A stretch of 64,000 nucleotides of DNA from Pleomorphomonas carboxyditropha (GTDB lineage Bacteria > Pseudomonadota > Alphaproteobacteria > Rhizobiales > Pleomorphomonadaceae), in assembly GCF_002770725.1 (NCBI RefSeq), contig NZ_NQVN01000008.1, forward strand, positions 1-64,000, read 5' to 3'. The position numbers and the translations under genes are program-made. Shown one piece after another: positions 1 through 9,400 of the stretch. How positions within the stretch are numbered: position 1 is the first letter of the stretch; every line of letters starts with the position of its first letter. The notes below the pieces were generated by a model. That model saw only the letters and a program-made list of their open reading frames with translations. It was not told where the DNA came from and made no database searches.

Positions 1-90
1 GAGGGCGGTGATGCGTTTCAGCCGTTCGGCGACGGGAAGCGCCTTGAAGACCATTTCCGCGCAGACGGCGAGCGTGAAGGGCTGGGACAT
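1..90 (-). CDS. Sugar-phosphate isomerase/epimerase (TIM-barrel, hydroxypyruvate isomerase or IolE/IolI-like), N-terminal fragment
   Basis: Only the first 30 codons are inside the window; the gene runs off the left edge. The ATG reads MSQPFTLAVCAEMVFKALP and then a helix ending ERLKRITAL. This matches the first beta strand and alpha helix of xylose-isomerase-like TIM barrels; the AVCAEMVF stretch recalls hydroxypyruvate isomerase and inosose dehydratase/isomerase relatives. A purine-rich AGAGAG lies just upstream of the start. It follows a Gfo/Idh/MocA dehydrogenase on the same strand and overlaps the end of that reading frame by 73 bases, which fits an inositol or rare-sugar catabolic operon. 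Family call is moderate; exact substrate unknown because the protein is truncated. Confidence 0.6.
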   Translation of the reverse strand, partial: MSQPFTLAVCAEMVFKALPVAERLKRITAL

Positions 91-1079
91 ATCGATCTCT
101 CTTTTTGTCTTGTCTGTATGGCGGCCACCAGGTCCCGCAGGCCGTCCTCGCCGGTGACCGGCACTTCCGCCTCGCCGGCAACGGCGGAGAAGAAGGCGCC
201 AAGCTCGTTGAGATAGCTGTCGCGGTAGCGTTCGAGGAAGAAATACAGCGGCTTGTCGGTGGTGACCTCCGTCTCGGTCAGCACCTTGACCGTGTTCGGC
301 AGGTCGTTTTCGGCGACGACCGAGCCCTTGGAGCCGAACACCTCGAGGCGCTGGTCGTAGCCGTAGACCGCCTTGCGGGAATTATCGATGACGCCGATCG
401 CCCCGTTGGCGAAGCGCAGCGTCACCACGGCGGTGTCGACGTCTCCCGCCTTGCCGATCGCCTCGTCGACCAGCACGGCGCCGGAGGCGTAGACCTCGAC
501 CACTTCGCTGCCCGCCTGGAACCGGGCCATGTCGAAATCATGGATCATCATGTCGAGGAAGATGCCGCCGGAGACGGCGATGTAGGAAACCGGTGGGGGA
601 GCCGGGTCGCGGGAGGCGATCTTGACGAGATGAGGCGTGCCGATGGCGCCGGCCGCCACATGCTGGCGGGCGCGGGCGAAGTTGTGGTCGAAGCGGCGGT
701 TGAAGCCGACTTGCAGCTTGACGCCGGCCTTGCGCACGGCCGCCAGCGCCGCGACGACCTTGTCGAGCGTCAGGTCGACGGGCTTCTCGCAGAAGATATG
801 CTTGCCGGCCCTGGCGGCGTCGATCACCAGGTCGGCGTGGGTGTCGGTGGACGAGCAGATCAGCACCGCGTCGATCTCGGGATCGCCGAACAGCACGGCC
901 GGATCGCCGGTGACGGTTGCAAAGCCGAGCCCGGCGCCCCAGGCGGAAATCTCCGGCGTCAGGTTGGCTTCCACCACCGTCTTGACGCGGACGCTAGGGA
1001 AGAAGTTCTTGATGTTCTCGGCGTGCATCTTGCCGATGCGTCCGGCGCCGACAACGCCGACTGTAATGGGGGCAGGCAT
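18..1079 (-). CDS. Gfo/Idh/MocA family oxidoreductase (inositol 2-dehydrogenase-like)
   Basis: NAD(P)-dependent sugar/polyol dehydrogenase. Seen: an N-terminal Rossmann motif (VGVVGAGRIGKMHAENI, residues 7-23), the family EKPVDL motif near residue 98, and a GGIFLDMMIHDFDMARF segment carrying the conserved Asp/His pair of inositol dehydrogenases. An AGGAGAAT ribosome site precedes the ATG. Oddity: after residue ~325 the usual short C-terminal helix and strand (alanine/serine helix, then G..V.V) are missing. They are replaced by about 28 residues rich in Ser/Pro/Arg that lie over the start of the downstream isomerase gene, so the true C-terminus may be altered by a small deletion or frameshift. 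Substrate probably myo-inositol or a related polyol by context; not proven. Confidence 0.82.
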   Translation of the reverse strand: MPAPITVGVVGAGRIGKMHAENIKNFFPSVRVKTVVEANLTPEISAWGAGLGFATVTGDPAVLFGDPEIDAVLICSSTDTHADLVIDAARAGKHIFCEKPVDLTLDKVVAALAAVRKAGVKLQVGFNRRFDHNFARARQHVAAGAIGTPHLVKIASRDPAPPPVSYIAVSGGIFLDMMIHDFDMARFQAGSEVVEVYASGAVLVDEAIGKAGDVDTAVVTLRFANGAIGVIDNSRKAVYGYDQRLEVFGSKGSVVAENDLPNTVKVLTETEVTTDKPLYFFLERYRDSYLNELGAFFSAVAGEAEVPVTGEDGLRDLVAAIQTRQKERSICPSPSRSPSARKWSSRRFPSPNG

Positions 1080-1249
1080 CGAATTCTCCTGTTGGGATCT
1101 GGATGGCCGTCCGGGCGTGCTGGCCGCCGAAGCGCTCCCGCAGAACAGGGAGCCGAAGGATCACGGAGGGCCGGCCGAATGGAATCCTTGCGAAAGGGCG
1201 TGGCGGCCGTCCCGCGTCCTCGCCGGGCGGCCGCCGTTGTGCGTTGGCG

Positions 1250-2194
1250 CTACTGCAGGAGGCTCGCCTTGAAGTCGAGGAACTCCTGGGCGTTGTCCTT
1301 GGTGATCAGCGTGGTGCCGCTGTCGATGCGCTTTTCCACCGGCTTGCCGGCGATGGTGTCGAGCGCCTTCTCGACGGCGAGCTGGCCCATCTTGTAGTTG
1401 CCCTGCGCGATGGTGCCGTACATGTCGCCGGCCAGGATGGCCTTGACGGCGTCGTTGTCGCCGTCGACGGCGATCACCGGCACGGTCTTGCCGCTCTGCT
1501 TCAGGGCGCGCATCGAGCCGAGGGCCTGTTCGTCGCTGCCGGAGAACACGCCGGCGAGGTCGGGATTGGACTGCAGGGCCGCCTGGGTGGCCGAGTAGGC
1601 CTTCTCGCGATCGCTGAAGGCGGGCAGCCGGGCGGCAACGACCATGCCGGCGGCCTCCAGCACCTCGGCGGCGCCGTCGATGCGGCGGTTCATCGAGGGA
1701 TTGCCGGGCGTTCCGTCAAGCAGAAGCGCCTTGTCGCCTTTCTTCAGCAGCGCGGCGAGCGCCTCGCCGCCCATCTTTCCGGCGGCGAAGTTGTCGGTGC
1801 CGATATAGGTGACGTAATCCTCGAACCCGTCCGGCATGCCGGTGTCGACCAAGATGACCGGAATTCCGGCCTCCTTGGCCTTGAGCAGCACGTTGACGGC
1901 GGCGGCCGGCTGCGATGGCGCGAAGATCAGGGCGTCGGGCTGCTGTGAAATGGCGTCCTGCACCATGTTGATCTGCTGCTCGACGGCATCCTCCGTCGGC
2001 GGCCCGAGCAGGACGAGGTCGACATTGCTCTTGGCGCTGGCATCCTTGATGGCCTTGCCGAGGATCTGCCAATAGGGCGTGCTCAGCGTCTTCAGCACGG
2101 CCGCTATCTTGACGTCGGCGGCGGACGCTCCCGGTGCCGACACGGTGAATGACAGGAGAACGGCGGCGAGAGCCGCAAGCATTTTCTTGGTCAT
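1250..2194 (-). CDS. Sugar ABC transporter periplasmic substrate-binding protein (RbsB-like, CUT2 type)
   Basis: About 314 residues. A Sec signal peptide (MTKKMLAALAAVLLSFTVSA, cleavage near ASA-ADVK, residue ~25) is followed by a Peripla_BP_4 fold: KIAAVLKTLSTPYWQ, the GPPTEDAVEQQINMVQDA linker, and the DTGMPDG and VDGDNDA ligand-pocket segments. It captures a monosaccharide or polyol in the periplasm for a CUT2 importer whose ATPase and permease are not in the window. The start at 2194 is chosen over one nine codons upstream because GGAGGAACC directly precedes it. First gene of the left-edge operon, followed by the dehydrogenase and the isomerase fragment, so the ligand is probably the substrate of those enzymes. 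Two LacI-type palindromes lie about 260-300 bases upstream. Confidence 0.85.
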   Translation of the reverse strand: MTKKMLAALAAVLLSFTVSAPGASAADVKIAAVLKTLSTPYWQILGKAIKDASAKSNVDLVLLGPPTEDAVEQQINMVQDAISQQPDALIFAPSQPAAAVNVLLKAKEAGIPVILVDTGMPDGFEDYVTYIGTDNFAAGKMGGEALAALLKKGDKALLLDGTPGNPSMNRRIDGAAEVLEAAGMVVAARLPAFSDREKAYSATQAALQSNPDLAGVFSGSDEQALGSMRALKQSGKTVPVIAVDGDNDAVKAILAGDMYGTIAQGNYKMGQLAVEKALDTIAGKPVEKRIDSGTTLITKDNAQEFLDFKASLLQ

Positions 2195-2614
2195 GGTTCC
2201 TCCACTTGGATTGCGCCGCAACCCGACCCACCCGTCGGTCCGCTCCTCCAGCGGGTCGATGGGAAAAACGCGGTCAGGCGGGCGGCTCGATAAGCTCTTC
2301 CCAGTGTTATGGCATCAAAGATCATTCGATAAGCTGCCGCCTATCGATCATGGACTTGGCATGCCAATAGAAATCGCCGGTCCGATCATGGTTTCCTTTT
2401 GAAGAAGGTCTATCGATCGGGCCGGCGACCTCGTTTGGGGGTGAGATACTTGTTTGCACCCGGGTGCAAAACGGATTGCAACCGGGTGCAAACGAGATTT
2501 TACTACGCCGATATCAGTCCGCCGTCAACCGCTTTGTCGATTGGGCGGCAGGCTCCGGTAGGGGTAGCCGTGGAGCCTGCGAATGGCGGTCTTCGTTCCC
2601 GCGGGCTGGCCCGG
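2195..2614. other. Intergenic region holding the control region of the left-edge operon
   Basis: No convincing gene. It holds the paired LacI-type operators (2453-2491) and short repeats of the form TCGATAAGCT (around 2287 and 2328) and TATCGATC. No clear -35/-10 pair could be fixed by eye. Confidence 0.6.
2453..2491. promoter_or_regulatory. Tandem LacI-family operator pair
   Basis: TTTGCACCCGGGTGCAAA at 2453-2470 is a perfect 18-bp palindrome with a central C|G step, the hallmark of LacI/GalR operators. At 2476-2491 lies TTGCAACCGGGTGCAA, the same palindrome with one mismatch. Centres are 22 bp apart, about two helical turns, so two dimers would sit on one face. The pair lies upstream of the minus-strand binding-protein operon and just beyond the 3' end of the glycine-rich protein gene. 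The cognate regulator is not evident in the window. Confidence 0.7.
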
Positions 2615-3298
2615 TCAGTCGCTGTCGGAGGAGCGATGGCCCAATCCGAGGCCCATGCCCATGCCCATTCCGCCGCCGCCCATGGCGCCCATGCCGCCGC
2701 CGCCGCCACCTCCACCGCCGCCGGACCCTTCGCCGCCGCCCTTGCCGCCCTTGCCGGCATTGCCCTGCTGGCGGGTCGGCCCTTGCAGCGGGATGGCCAC
2801 GTCGGCCGGCACCGGTCCCAGATCGAGCGCCTTGCGGATGTAGTCGCGCAGCGAGACGACCAGTTCGTCCGTGCGCACGGCCTGGCCCGCCGCCATGTCC
2901 CTGGCCGCCCGGGCCGCCAGGCGGACGTGTTCCTCGGTTCCCAGAAGGATGATGTCCGACAGCGCGGCCTCCACCGTGTCCCGGATGCGCCGGGTGCGCT
3001 CGGAGCCGGACGGCGACATGCCGCCTGCCTCGCTCTCCTCATCGCGGGCGCGCAGCCGCAGATCGCGCAGATGGGTCGGATCCACGCTCAGCTCGCCGGT
3101 GAAGGAGCCGCCGAGCGTCTTGTAGGCGGCGATCAGCGTCCGCAGGCGCTCGTTGATCTGGCGGTTCATCCGCTGCTGGCGCTGCTGGACGGTCAGCATC
3201 ATCACCACCCGGATGCCGACGCCGATCAGGGTGAAGATCGCCAGTCCCAGGATGGTGGTGAGAATTCCCTGCCATGAGCTGAAATCGAAAGAACGCAT
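2615..3298 (-). CDS. Hypothetical single-pass membrane protein with glycine-rich C-terminal tail
   Basis: 227 residues, not recognised. Seen in order: a short N-terminus, one strong transmembrane segment (about residues 12-36, ILTTILGLAIFTLIGVGIRV), a positively charged helical region with QRQQRMNRQINERLRTLIAAYKT, a mixed helical domain to about residue 175, then a low-complexity tail of about 45 residues made almost wholly of Gly and Met, ending HRSSDSD. The soluble part should be cytoplasmic by the positive-inside rule. No motif shows a reaction. It sits alone, downstream of metI with about 100 bases between. Real-gene support is the single long frame with ordered composition; function unknown. 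Confidence 0.65.
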   Translation of the reverse strand: MRSFDFSSWQGILTTILGLAIFTLIGVGIRVVMMLTVQQRQQRMNRQINERLRTLIAAYKTLGGSFTGELSVDPTHLRDLRLRARDEESEAGGMSPSGSERTRRIRDTVEAALSDIILLGTEEHVRLAARAARDMAAGQAVRTDELVVSLRDYIRKALDLGPVPADVAIPLQGPTRQQGNAGKGGKGGGEGSGGGGGGGGGGMGAMGGGGMGMGMGLGLGHRSSDSD

Positions 3299-3397
3299 CG
3301 GGGCCCTCGCTGCCTCTCGTGCCGCAGCTAGCCTGTCCGTCGGATGAAGGACAGACGACGCACTCCACCATGATATTCGGATTCGCGGGGGCCGAAA

Positions 3398-4054
3398 TCA
3401 GCCGCGGTGATCGAGGCGGGCGACCAGCCGGTCGCCCAGCCACTGGATGCCCGACACCAGCACGATCAGCACCGCGACGACGGCGATCATCACGCCGGTC
3501 TCGAAGCGCTGGTAGCCGTAGCGGATGGCAAGGTCGCCGAGGCCGCCGGCGCCGATCGCCCCGGCCATGGCCGAGGCGCCGACCAGGGTGACCAACGTCA
3601 CCGTGAAGCCGGCGACGATGCCCGGCAGCGCCTCCGGCACCAGCACCTCGCGCACGATGGTCCAGCGGTTGCCGCCCATGGCGCGCGCCGCCTCGATCAG
3701 GCCGGGATCGACCTCGCGCAGCGACACCTCGGCGACGCGGGCATAGTAGGGCGCCGCGGCGATGGCCAGCGGCACGATGGCCGCCGCCGTGCCGAGCGAG
3801 GTGCCGACGATCAGCCGGGTCAGCGGGATCAGCGCCACCAAGAGGATGATGAAGGGCACCGAGCGGAAGCCGTTGATCACCCAGCCGAACGCCCGGTTGA
3901 CGACGAGGTTCTCGGCGATGCCGCCGCGATCGGTGGCGATCAGCACCAGCGCCAGCGGCAGGCCGGCGACGAAGGAGATGACGCCGGCGGCCAGCGTCAT
4001 GATCACCGTCTCCCAGATCGACTGGAGCAGCAGGTTAAACAGGACGGGAGACAT
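3398..4054 (-). CDS. metI: D-methionine ABC transporter permease
   Basis: 218 residues, the normal MetI length. Five or so membrane helices surround the EAA coupling-helix motif (EAARAMGGNRWTIVREVLVPEALPGI, residues ~120-145), which docks on MetN. Together with MetN and MetQ it forms the MUT-family importer for D/L-methionine in the inner membrane. The ATG overlaps the 3' end of metN by 20 bases, showing translational coupling in a metQ-metN-metI operon. Typical MetI residues such as NGFRSVPFIILLVALIPLTR near the N-terminal half support the family call over other amino-acid permeases. Confidence 0.92.
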   Translation of the reverse strand: MSPVLFNLLLQSIWETVIMTLAAGVISFVAGLPLALVLIATDRGGIAENLVVNRAFGWVINGFRSVPFIILLVALIPLTRLIVGTSLGTAAAIVPLAIAAAPYYARVAEVSLREVDPGLIEAARAMGGNRWTIVREVLVPEALPGIVAGFTVTLVTLVGASAMAGAIGAGGLGDLAIRYGYQRFETGVMIAVVAVLIVLVSGIQWLGDRLVARLDHRG

Positions 4055-5141
4055 GGCCGAGCACCTCGACGCGGGCGTTGATGGACCGGAGATAGCGGGC
4101 GGCCTCGTCGGCGAGGACGGCCGGCTCGCGCGGCACGGTCAGGAAGAAGCGGGCGACCGGCTGGTCGTGAATGTGGTCGATGCCGCCGTGCAGGAGGTGG
4201 GCCGACGACGGCAACTGCGCCAGGATTTCGGCGAACAGGCCATTGCCTAGGGCGGGGTCGGTGAGGTCGACGCCGAGCACCGTCTCGTCGCCGTCGGCGG
4301 CGAGCCGCGCGGCGATATGCGCCGGCAACTGCGGCCGCACGCCGGAGAGCAGGCTCTGCGTCAGCTCCGTCTTCGGATCGGAGAAGACGTGCCAGACCTC
4401 GCCTTCCTCGACGATGCGGCCCTCCTCGATCACCGCCACGCGGTCGCCGATCGTCCGCACCACTTCCATCTCGTGGGTGATCAGCACGACGGTGACGCCG
4501 AGCTTGCGGTTGATGTCTTTCAGGAGGGTGAGGATCGAGCGGGTGGTCTCGGGATCGAGGGCCGATGTCGCTTCGTCGGACAGCAGCAGCGCCGGCCGGG
4601 CCGACAGCGCGCGGGCGATGCCGACGCGCTGCTTCTGGCCGCCCGACAGCGCCGCCGGGTAGGAGCCGGCCTTGTCGGACAGGCCGACGAGGTCGAGGAG
4701 CTCCAACGCCCGCGCCCGCCGCTCGGCCTTGGCCCAGCCGGCGATCTTCAGCGGCAGGGCGACGTTGTCCAGCACCGTCTTGGCGGACATCAGGTTGAAG
4801 TGCTGGAAGATCATGCCGATCTTGCGGCGGATCGGCTGCAGCTCGCCTTCGGTGAGGCCGACGATGTTGCGTCCCTCGATCTCGATGCGGCCGCTGTCGG
4901 GGCGCTCGAGGCCGTTGAGGCAGCGGATCAGCGTCGACTTGCCGGCGCCGGAGCGGCCGATGATGCCGAGGATCTCGCCGCGCCGCACGGTGAGCGACAG
5001 ATCGTCGAGCGCGCGCGTCGGGCCGAAGCTGCGGCTGACGCCGGAAAGCGCAACGACCGGCGCTTCCGGGGCGCCGGTTGTAGAATCCACGGCCGCGAAG
5101 GCTGTGGCGGACGGCTGCGAGTTCACGTTTCTTCCAGTCAT
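4035..5141 (-). CDS. metN: D-methionine ABC transporter ATP-binding protein
   Basis: About 368 residues. Walker A GRSGAGKST at ~62-70, Q-loop FQHFNLMSAKTV, signature LSGGQKQR at ~165, Walker B LLLSDEATSALD at ~186-195, H-loop LITHEM. The MSAKTVLDNVALPLKIAGW segment is diagnostic for MetN. A C-terminal NIL domain (from ~residue 270) is the methionine-binding regulatory domain that causes trans-inhibition. The first ~28 residues before the ABC domain are an extra, low-complexity N-terminal extension. The start at 5141 has a GGACGAG ribosome site; an in-frame start six codons earlier is possible. Second gene of metQNI. Confidence 0.92.
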   Translation of the reverse strand: MTGRNVNSQPSATAFAAVDSTTGAPEAPVVALSGVSRSFGPTRALDDLSLTVRRGEILGIIGRSGAGKSTLIRCLNGLERPDSGRIEIEGRNIVGLTEGELQPIRRKIGMIFQHFNLMSAKTVLDNVALPLKIAGWAKAERRARALELLDLVGLSDKAGSYPAALSGGQKQRVGIARALSARPALLLSDEATSALDPETTRSILTLLKDINRKLGVTVVLITHEMEVVRTIGDRVAVIEEGRIVEEGEVWHVFSDPKTELTQSLLSGVRPQLPAHIAARLAADGDETVLGVDLTDPALGNGLFAEILAQLPSSAHLLHGGIDHIHDQPVARFFLTVPREPAVLADEAARYLRSINARVEVLGHVSRPV

Positions 5142-5184
5142 GTCTCGTCCGGCGAGCACCGCGATCGGGTACCCCCGATGAACA

Positions 5185-5209
5185 CGGTCCGGCGGAAGCC
5201 GCCGGACCG
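5185..5209 (-). promoter_or_regulatory. Intercistronic hairpin between metQ and metN
   Basis: An 11-bp perfect stem (CGGTCCGGCGG / CCGCCGGACCG) with a 3-base loop lies in the 96-base gap after metQ. Without a T-run it is unlikely to be a full terminator. Such hairpins after binding-protein genes usually protect the upstream mRNA and lower expression of the membrane components. Confidence 0.6.
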
Positions 5210-5237
5210 CTTCTTCAACGGCTTTCTGCCCCGCCGG

Positions 5238-6077
5238 TCAATAGGCGGCGACGCCGGTACCCTTGTAAACCTGGTCGAAGACGGCCTTGACCGTCGGATT
5301 CTGGTAGGCGGCGACCAGCTTGGTCACCCAGGGTTCCTTGGCGTCGGCCTCGCGCACGGCGATGAAGTTGCGGTAGGGATTGTCGGCGATCGCCTCCTGG
5401 GCGATGCGGTTCTCCGGCGTCAGGCCGGCCTTCAGCGCCCAGTCGGTATTGACCACGGCGCCATCGAGATCGTCGATGGCCCGGCCGACCACGCCGGCGT
5501 CGAGCTCCTTGATCTCGAGGTTCTTCGGATTCTCGGAAATGTCGGCGACGGTGGCGAGAATGCCGGTGCCGTCCTTCAGCTTGATCAGGCCCTGCTGCTC
5601 CAGCACCTTGAGGGCGCGGCCCTCGTTGGACGGATCGTTCGGCACGCCGATGCTGGCGCCGTCCTTGAGGTCGGAGACCTTGGCGTGGGTCTTCGAATAG
5701 AGGCCGATCGGCCACAGGCCCGTGTAGCCGGCGACCACGATGTGATAGCCGTTCTGCTGGATCTGGTTGTCGAGATAGGGCTTGTGCTGGAAGGCGTTGG
5801 CGTCGATCTCGCCGCGCTCCAGCGCCTCGTTGGGCTGGGTGTAGTCGTTGAAGGTGATCAGCTCGAGCTTGAGGCCGGCCTTCTCGGCCTCGGCCGCCGC
5901 CGCCCGCCAGACGTCCTCGTCCTCGCCCGACATGATGCCGACCTTCAGCGAGGTCTTGTCGGCGGCGAGCGCCGCCGTCGTGCCGAAGGCGGCGACCGAG
6001 GCCAGCGCGGCGGCGCCGAAAAGGGCGGCGAGGCCGGCCCGGCGGGTGAGGGAGGCAGCGAGCAGGGTGTTGGTCAT
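5238..6077 (-). CDS. metQ: Methionine-binding periplasmic protein (NlpA family)
   Basis: 279 residues. The N-terminus is a Sec (possibly Tat-like, LTRRAGLAALFG) signal peptide ending near ALA-ADKTSL, residue ~39. It lacks the lipobox cysteine of E. coli MetQ, so the protein is probably free in the periplasm. NlpA motifs: KVGIMSGEDEDVWRAAA, FNDYTQPNEALERGEIDANAFQHKPYL, a classic MetQ signature, and VPNDPSNEGRALKVLEQQGLI. It delivers methionine to MetNI. First gene of metQNI. The upstream region (6078-6458) shows no SAM riboswitch I could recognise. Confidence 0.9.
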   Translation of the reverse strand: MTNTLLAASLTRRAGLAALFGAAALASVAAFGTTAALAADKTSLKVGIMSGEDEDVWRAAAAEAEKAGLKLELITFNDYTQPNEALERGEIDANAFQHKPYLDNQIQQNGYHIVVAGYTGLWPIGLYSKTHAKVSDLKDGASIGVPNDPSNEGRALKVLEQQGLIKLKDGTGILATVADISENPKNLEIKELDAGVVGRAIDDLDGAVVNTDWALKAGLTPENRIAQEAIADNPYRNFIAVREADAKEPWVTKLVAAYQNPTVKAVFDQVYKGTGVAAY

Positions 6078-6458
6078 CTCGAAAATTCCTGTGCGATATC
6101 CGGCAGCCGGACTTCAGAACGACGGCGTCGTCTTCGCTTGAGACTATGGCAGATGCCGATTATCCGGGCGACGAAGTGCATAGCTCTTGTGCATTGTGCC
6201 CACGAAAAGTTCTCCCAACATTCCCGGTGCATGCGGATGAATTTTCTACGAGCCCGCGCTCAACGGTGCTCATAGTCACAACCCCGCTCCTTCACCCGCC
6301 TATGTTGCCCGAAAATCGGAGAGATGCCGGTACGCGCGAGGCGTATCCCGGCCGCAGGCGAGGACATCATGGTCGCCGTCGGACTGCTTTCGGAAAGCGA
6401 CACCACCAACGGCCGATCGGCCGTGCTGCCGCATGCGCCGGGGGCCGAGCCGCCGGGC
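6078..6458. other. Intergenic region between metQ and the RND pump
   Basis: No gene supported. On the minus strand it must hold the metQ promoter, but I could not fix -35/-10 boxes. A perfect 16-bp palindrome (ACGGCCGATCGGCCGT, 6409-6424) and a small GCTTTC/GGAAAGC hairpin (around 6386-6399) lie just after the end of the RND gene and may act in its termination. Confidence 0.5.
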
Positions 6459-9400
6459 TTACGCCCGTTCGGCCTTGCCGGCGTTCGCCGCCGGCTTCAG
6501 TCCGCCGGTGATCCGCTGGATGGTGACGAACAGCAGCGGCACGAAGAACACGCCGAGCAGCGTGGCCGAGATCATGCCGCCCATCACGCCGATGCCGATG
6601 GCGTTCTGCGCCGCCGAGCCGGCGCCGGTGGCGCGGGCCAGCGGCGTCACGCCCAGCACGAAGGCGAGCGAGGTCATGACGATCGGCCTCAAACGCAGCC
6701 GCGCCGCCTCGACGACCGCCTCGACCGGGCCGCGTCCGCGTTCCATCAGGTCCTTGGCGAACTCGACGATCAGGATGGCGTTCTTGGCGGTGAGACCGAT
6801 GGTGGTGAGTAGGCCCACCTTGAAGTAGACGTCGTTCGACTGGCCGAACAGCTTGGCGAAGGCGAGGGCGCCGAACACGCCGACCGGCACGGCGAGCAGC
6901 ACCGAGAACGGGATCGACCAGCTCTCGTAGAGCGCGGCGAGGCACAGGAAGACAACGACCAGCGACACGCCGTAGAGCAGCATCTCCTGCGAGCCGGCGA
7001 GGCGTTCCTGGTAGGAGAGGCCCGACCAGGCCGTCGAATAGCCGCCGTCGAGGTCGGCCACCAGCGTTTCCGCCGCCGTCATGGCATCGCCCGAGCTGAC
7101 GCCGCTCGCCGCGGTGCCGTCGATGGCCACGGCCGCCGTGCCGTTGAAGCGGGCGAGCGACGGCGAGCCCTTGGCCCAGCCGGTGCTGGCCAGCGCCGAC
7201 AGCGGCACCATCTCGCTGCTGTCGTTGCGGACGTACCAATGGTCGATGTCGTCCGGCTGCATGCGGAAGGGCGCGTCGCCCTGCACGTAGACCGGCTTGA
7301 TCTCGCCGCGGTAGACGAAGTCGTTGACGTCGGTGCCGGAGAAGACGGTGGTGATCAGGCTGTTGATGTCCGAGAGCTCGACGCCGAGCGCGCCGGCCTT
7401 CTGCCGGTCGACGTTGATCCTGAGCTGCGATTCCAGGGTGCGCGTGTTGCCCCTGACGTAGGCGATCGACGCATCGGTCGCCGCCTTGTCGGCCAGCGTG
7501 TTGGCGGCGGCGTTGAGCGCGTCGCGGCCCTGGTTGCCGCTGTCCTGCAGATACATCGAGAAGCCGCTGGTCTGGCCGAGGCCCTGGATGGCCGGCGGCG
7601 CCATCACGTAGACCTCGGCGTCGCGGATCTGGCCGAAGCGCGCCGAGGCGCGGGCGGCGACGGCGCTCGCCGACAGGCGGCTGTCGGTGCGATCGTCGAA
7701 GTCCTTCAGGCGGACGAAACCCATGGCCGTGTTCTCGCCGCTGCCGGAAAGGCCGAAGCCCAGCGTCATGAACACGCTCTGGACGGCGTCCTTCTCCTCG
7801 TTGAGGTAATAGTCCTGCACCGTGTCGATCACCGCCTGGGTGCGGGCGGCGTTGGCGCCGGCCGGCAGGGTGATCATGGTCATCAGGACGCCCTGGTCTT
7901 CCTCCGGCAGGAAGGAGGTCGGCAGGGCCTTGTAGAGGCCGTAGGCGCCGGCGATCAGCGCCAGGAACACGGCGAACATCCGGACGGGCCTCAGCACCAG
8001 GCCGCCGACCGAGCGGGCGTAGCCGCCGGTCAGCCGCGCGAAGCCGCGGTCGAACCAGCCGAGCCAGCGGGCGATCGGGCCGTGATGGCTGGGCTTGAGC
8101 AGCAGCGCGCAGAGCGCCGGCGTCAGGATGACGGCGACCAGCACGGAGAGCAGCATGGCGCTGGCGATCGTCACCGAGAACTGGCGGTAGATGACGCCGA
8201 CCGAGCCCGAGAAGAAGGCCATGGGGATGAACACGGCGGTCAGCACCATCGCGATGCCGATCAGCGCGCCGGTGATCTCGCCCATCGACTTTTCCGTCGC
8301 CTCGCGCGGCGGGAGATGCTCCTCGCGCATGATGCGCTCGACGTTCTCGACGACGACGATGGCGTCGTCGACCAGAAGGCCGATGGCCAGCACCATGGCG
8401 AACATGGTCAGCATGTTGATCGAGTAGTCGAGGGCGGCGAGGACGCCGAAGGTGCCGAGCAGCACCACCGGCACGGCGATCATCGGGATCAGCGTGGCGC
8501 GGATGTTCTGCAGGAACAACAGCAGCACCAGGAACACCAGCACCACCGCCTCGATCAGCGTCTCCACCACCTTCTCGATGGACAGCTCCACGAAGGGCGT
8601 CGTCTCGTAGGAATAGGCGATCTCAACGCCTTCCGGCAGCGAATCCTTGAGGCTGTCCAGTTCGGCATGGACGAGATTGGCGGTGGAGATGGCGTTGGCG
8701 CCCGAGGCGAGCTGCACGCCGAAGCCGGCGGCCGGCATGCCGTTGAAGCTCGAGCTCTGGCCGTAGCTCTCGAGGCCGATCTCGACGCGCGCCACGTCGG
8801 CAAGGCGCACCACCGAGCCGTCCGAGGCGGTCTTCAGGCTGATGCGGTTGAATTCGTCGACCGAGGTCATCTGCGACTGGGCGACGATGCTGGCCTTGAT
8901 CTGCTGGCCCTTGACGACCGGCACGGCGCCGATCGAGCCGGCCGCCACCTGGGCGTTCTGCGCCTCGATGGCCGACGTCACGTCGCTTGGCTGGAGCTGG
9001 TATTTCAACATGGCCGCCGGGTCGAGCCAGATGCGCATGGCGTAGCCGGAGCCGAAGGACTGGATGCTGCCGACGCCGTCGAGCCGTTCGATGCGGTCCT
9101 CGATGCGGCTCGACATGATGTCGGACAGCTCGTCGGAGGTGTAGCGGCCGTCGCGCGAGATGATGTTGCCGATCATCAGGATGCCCGACGGCGACCGGCT
9201 GACCCGCACGCCGGCGTCCTGCACTGCGTCGGGGAGCTGCGATTCGACGCGCGACAGCTTGTTCTGCACCTCGACCTGGGCGAACTCGGGATCGGTGCCG
9301 CTGGTGAACGTCAGCTCGATCGAGGCGGAACCGGTGGTCGACGACGACTCCATGTAGAGGAGGCCGTCGAAGCCGGTCATGGCGCTCTCGATCTTCTTGG

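Noticed and set aside
6078-6458. SAM-type riboswitch upstream of metQ
   Set aside because: I looked on the minus strand for SAM-II, SAM-V and SAH-type conserved cores and could not find them. A covariance-model search (Infernal with Rfam) would settle it.
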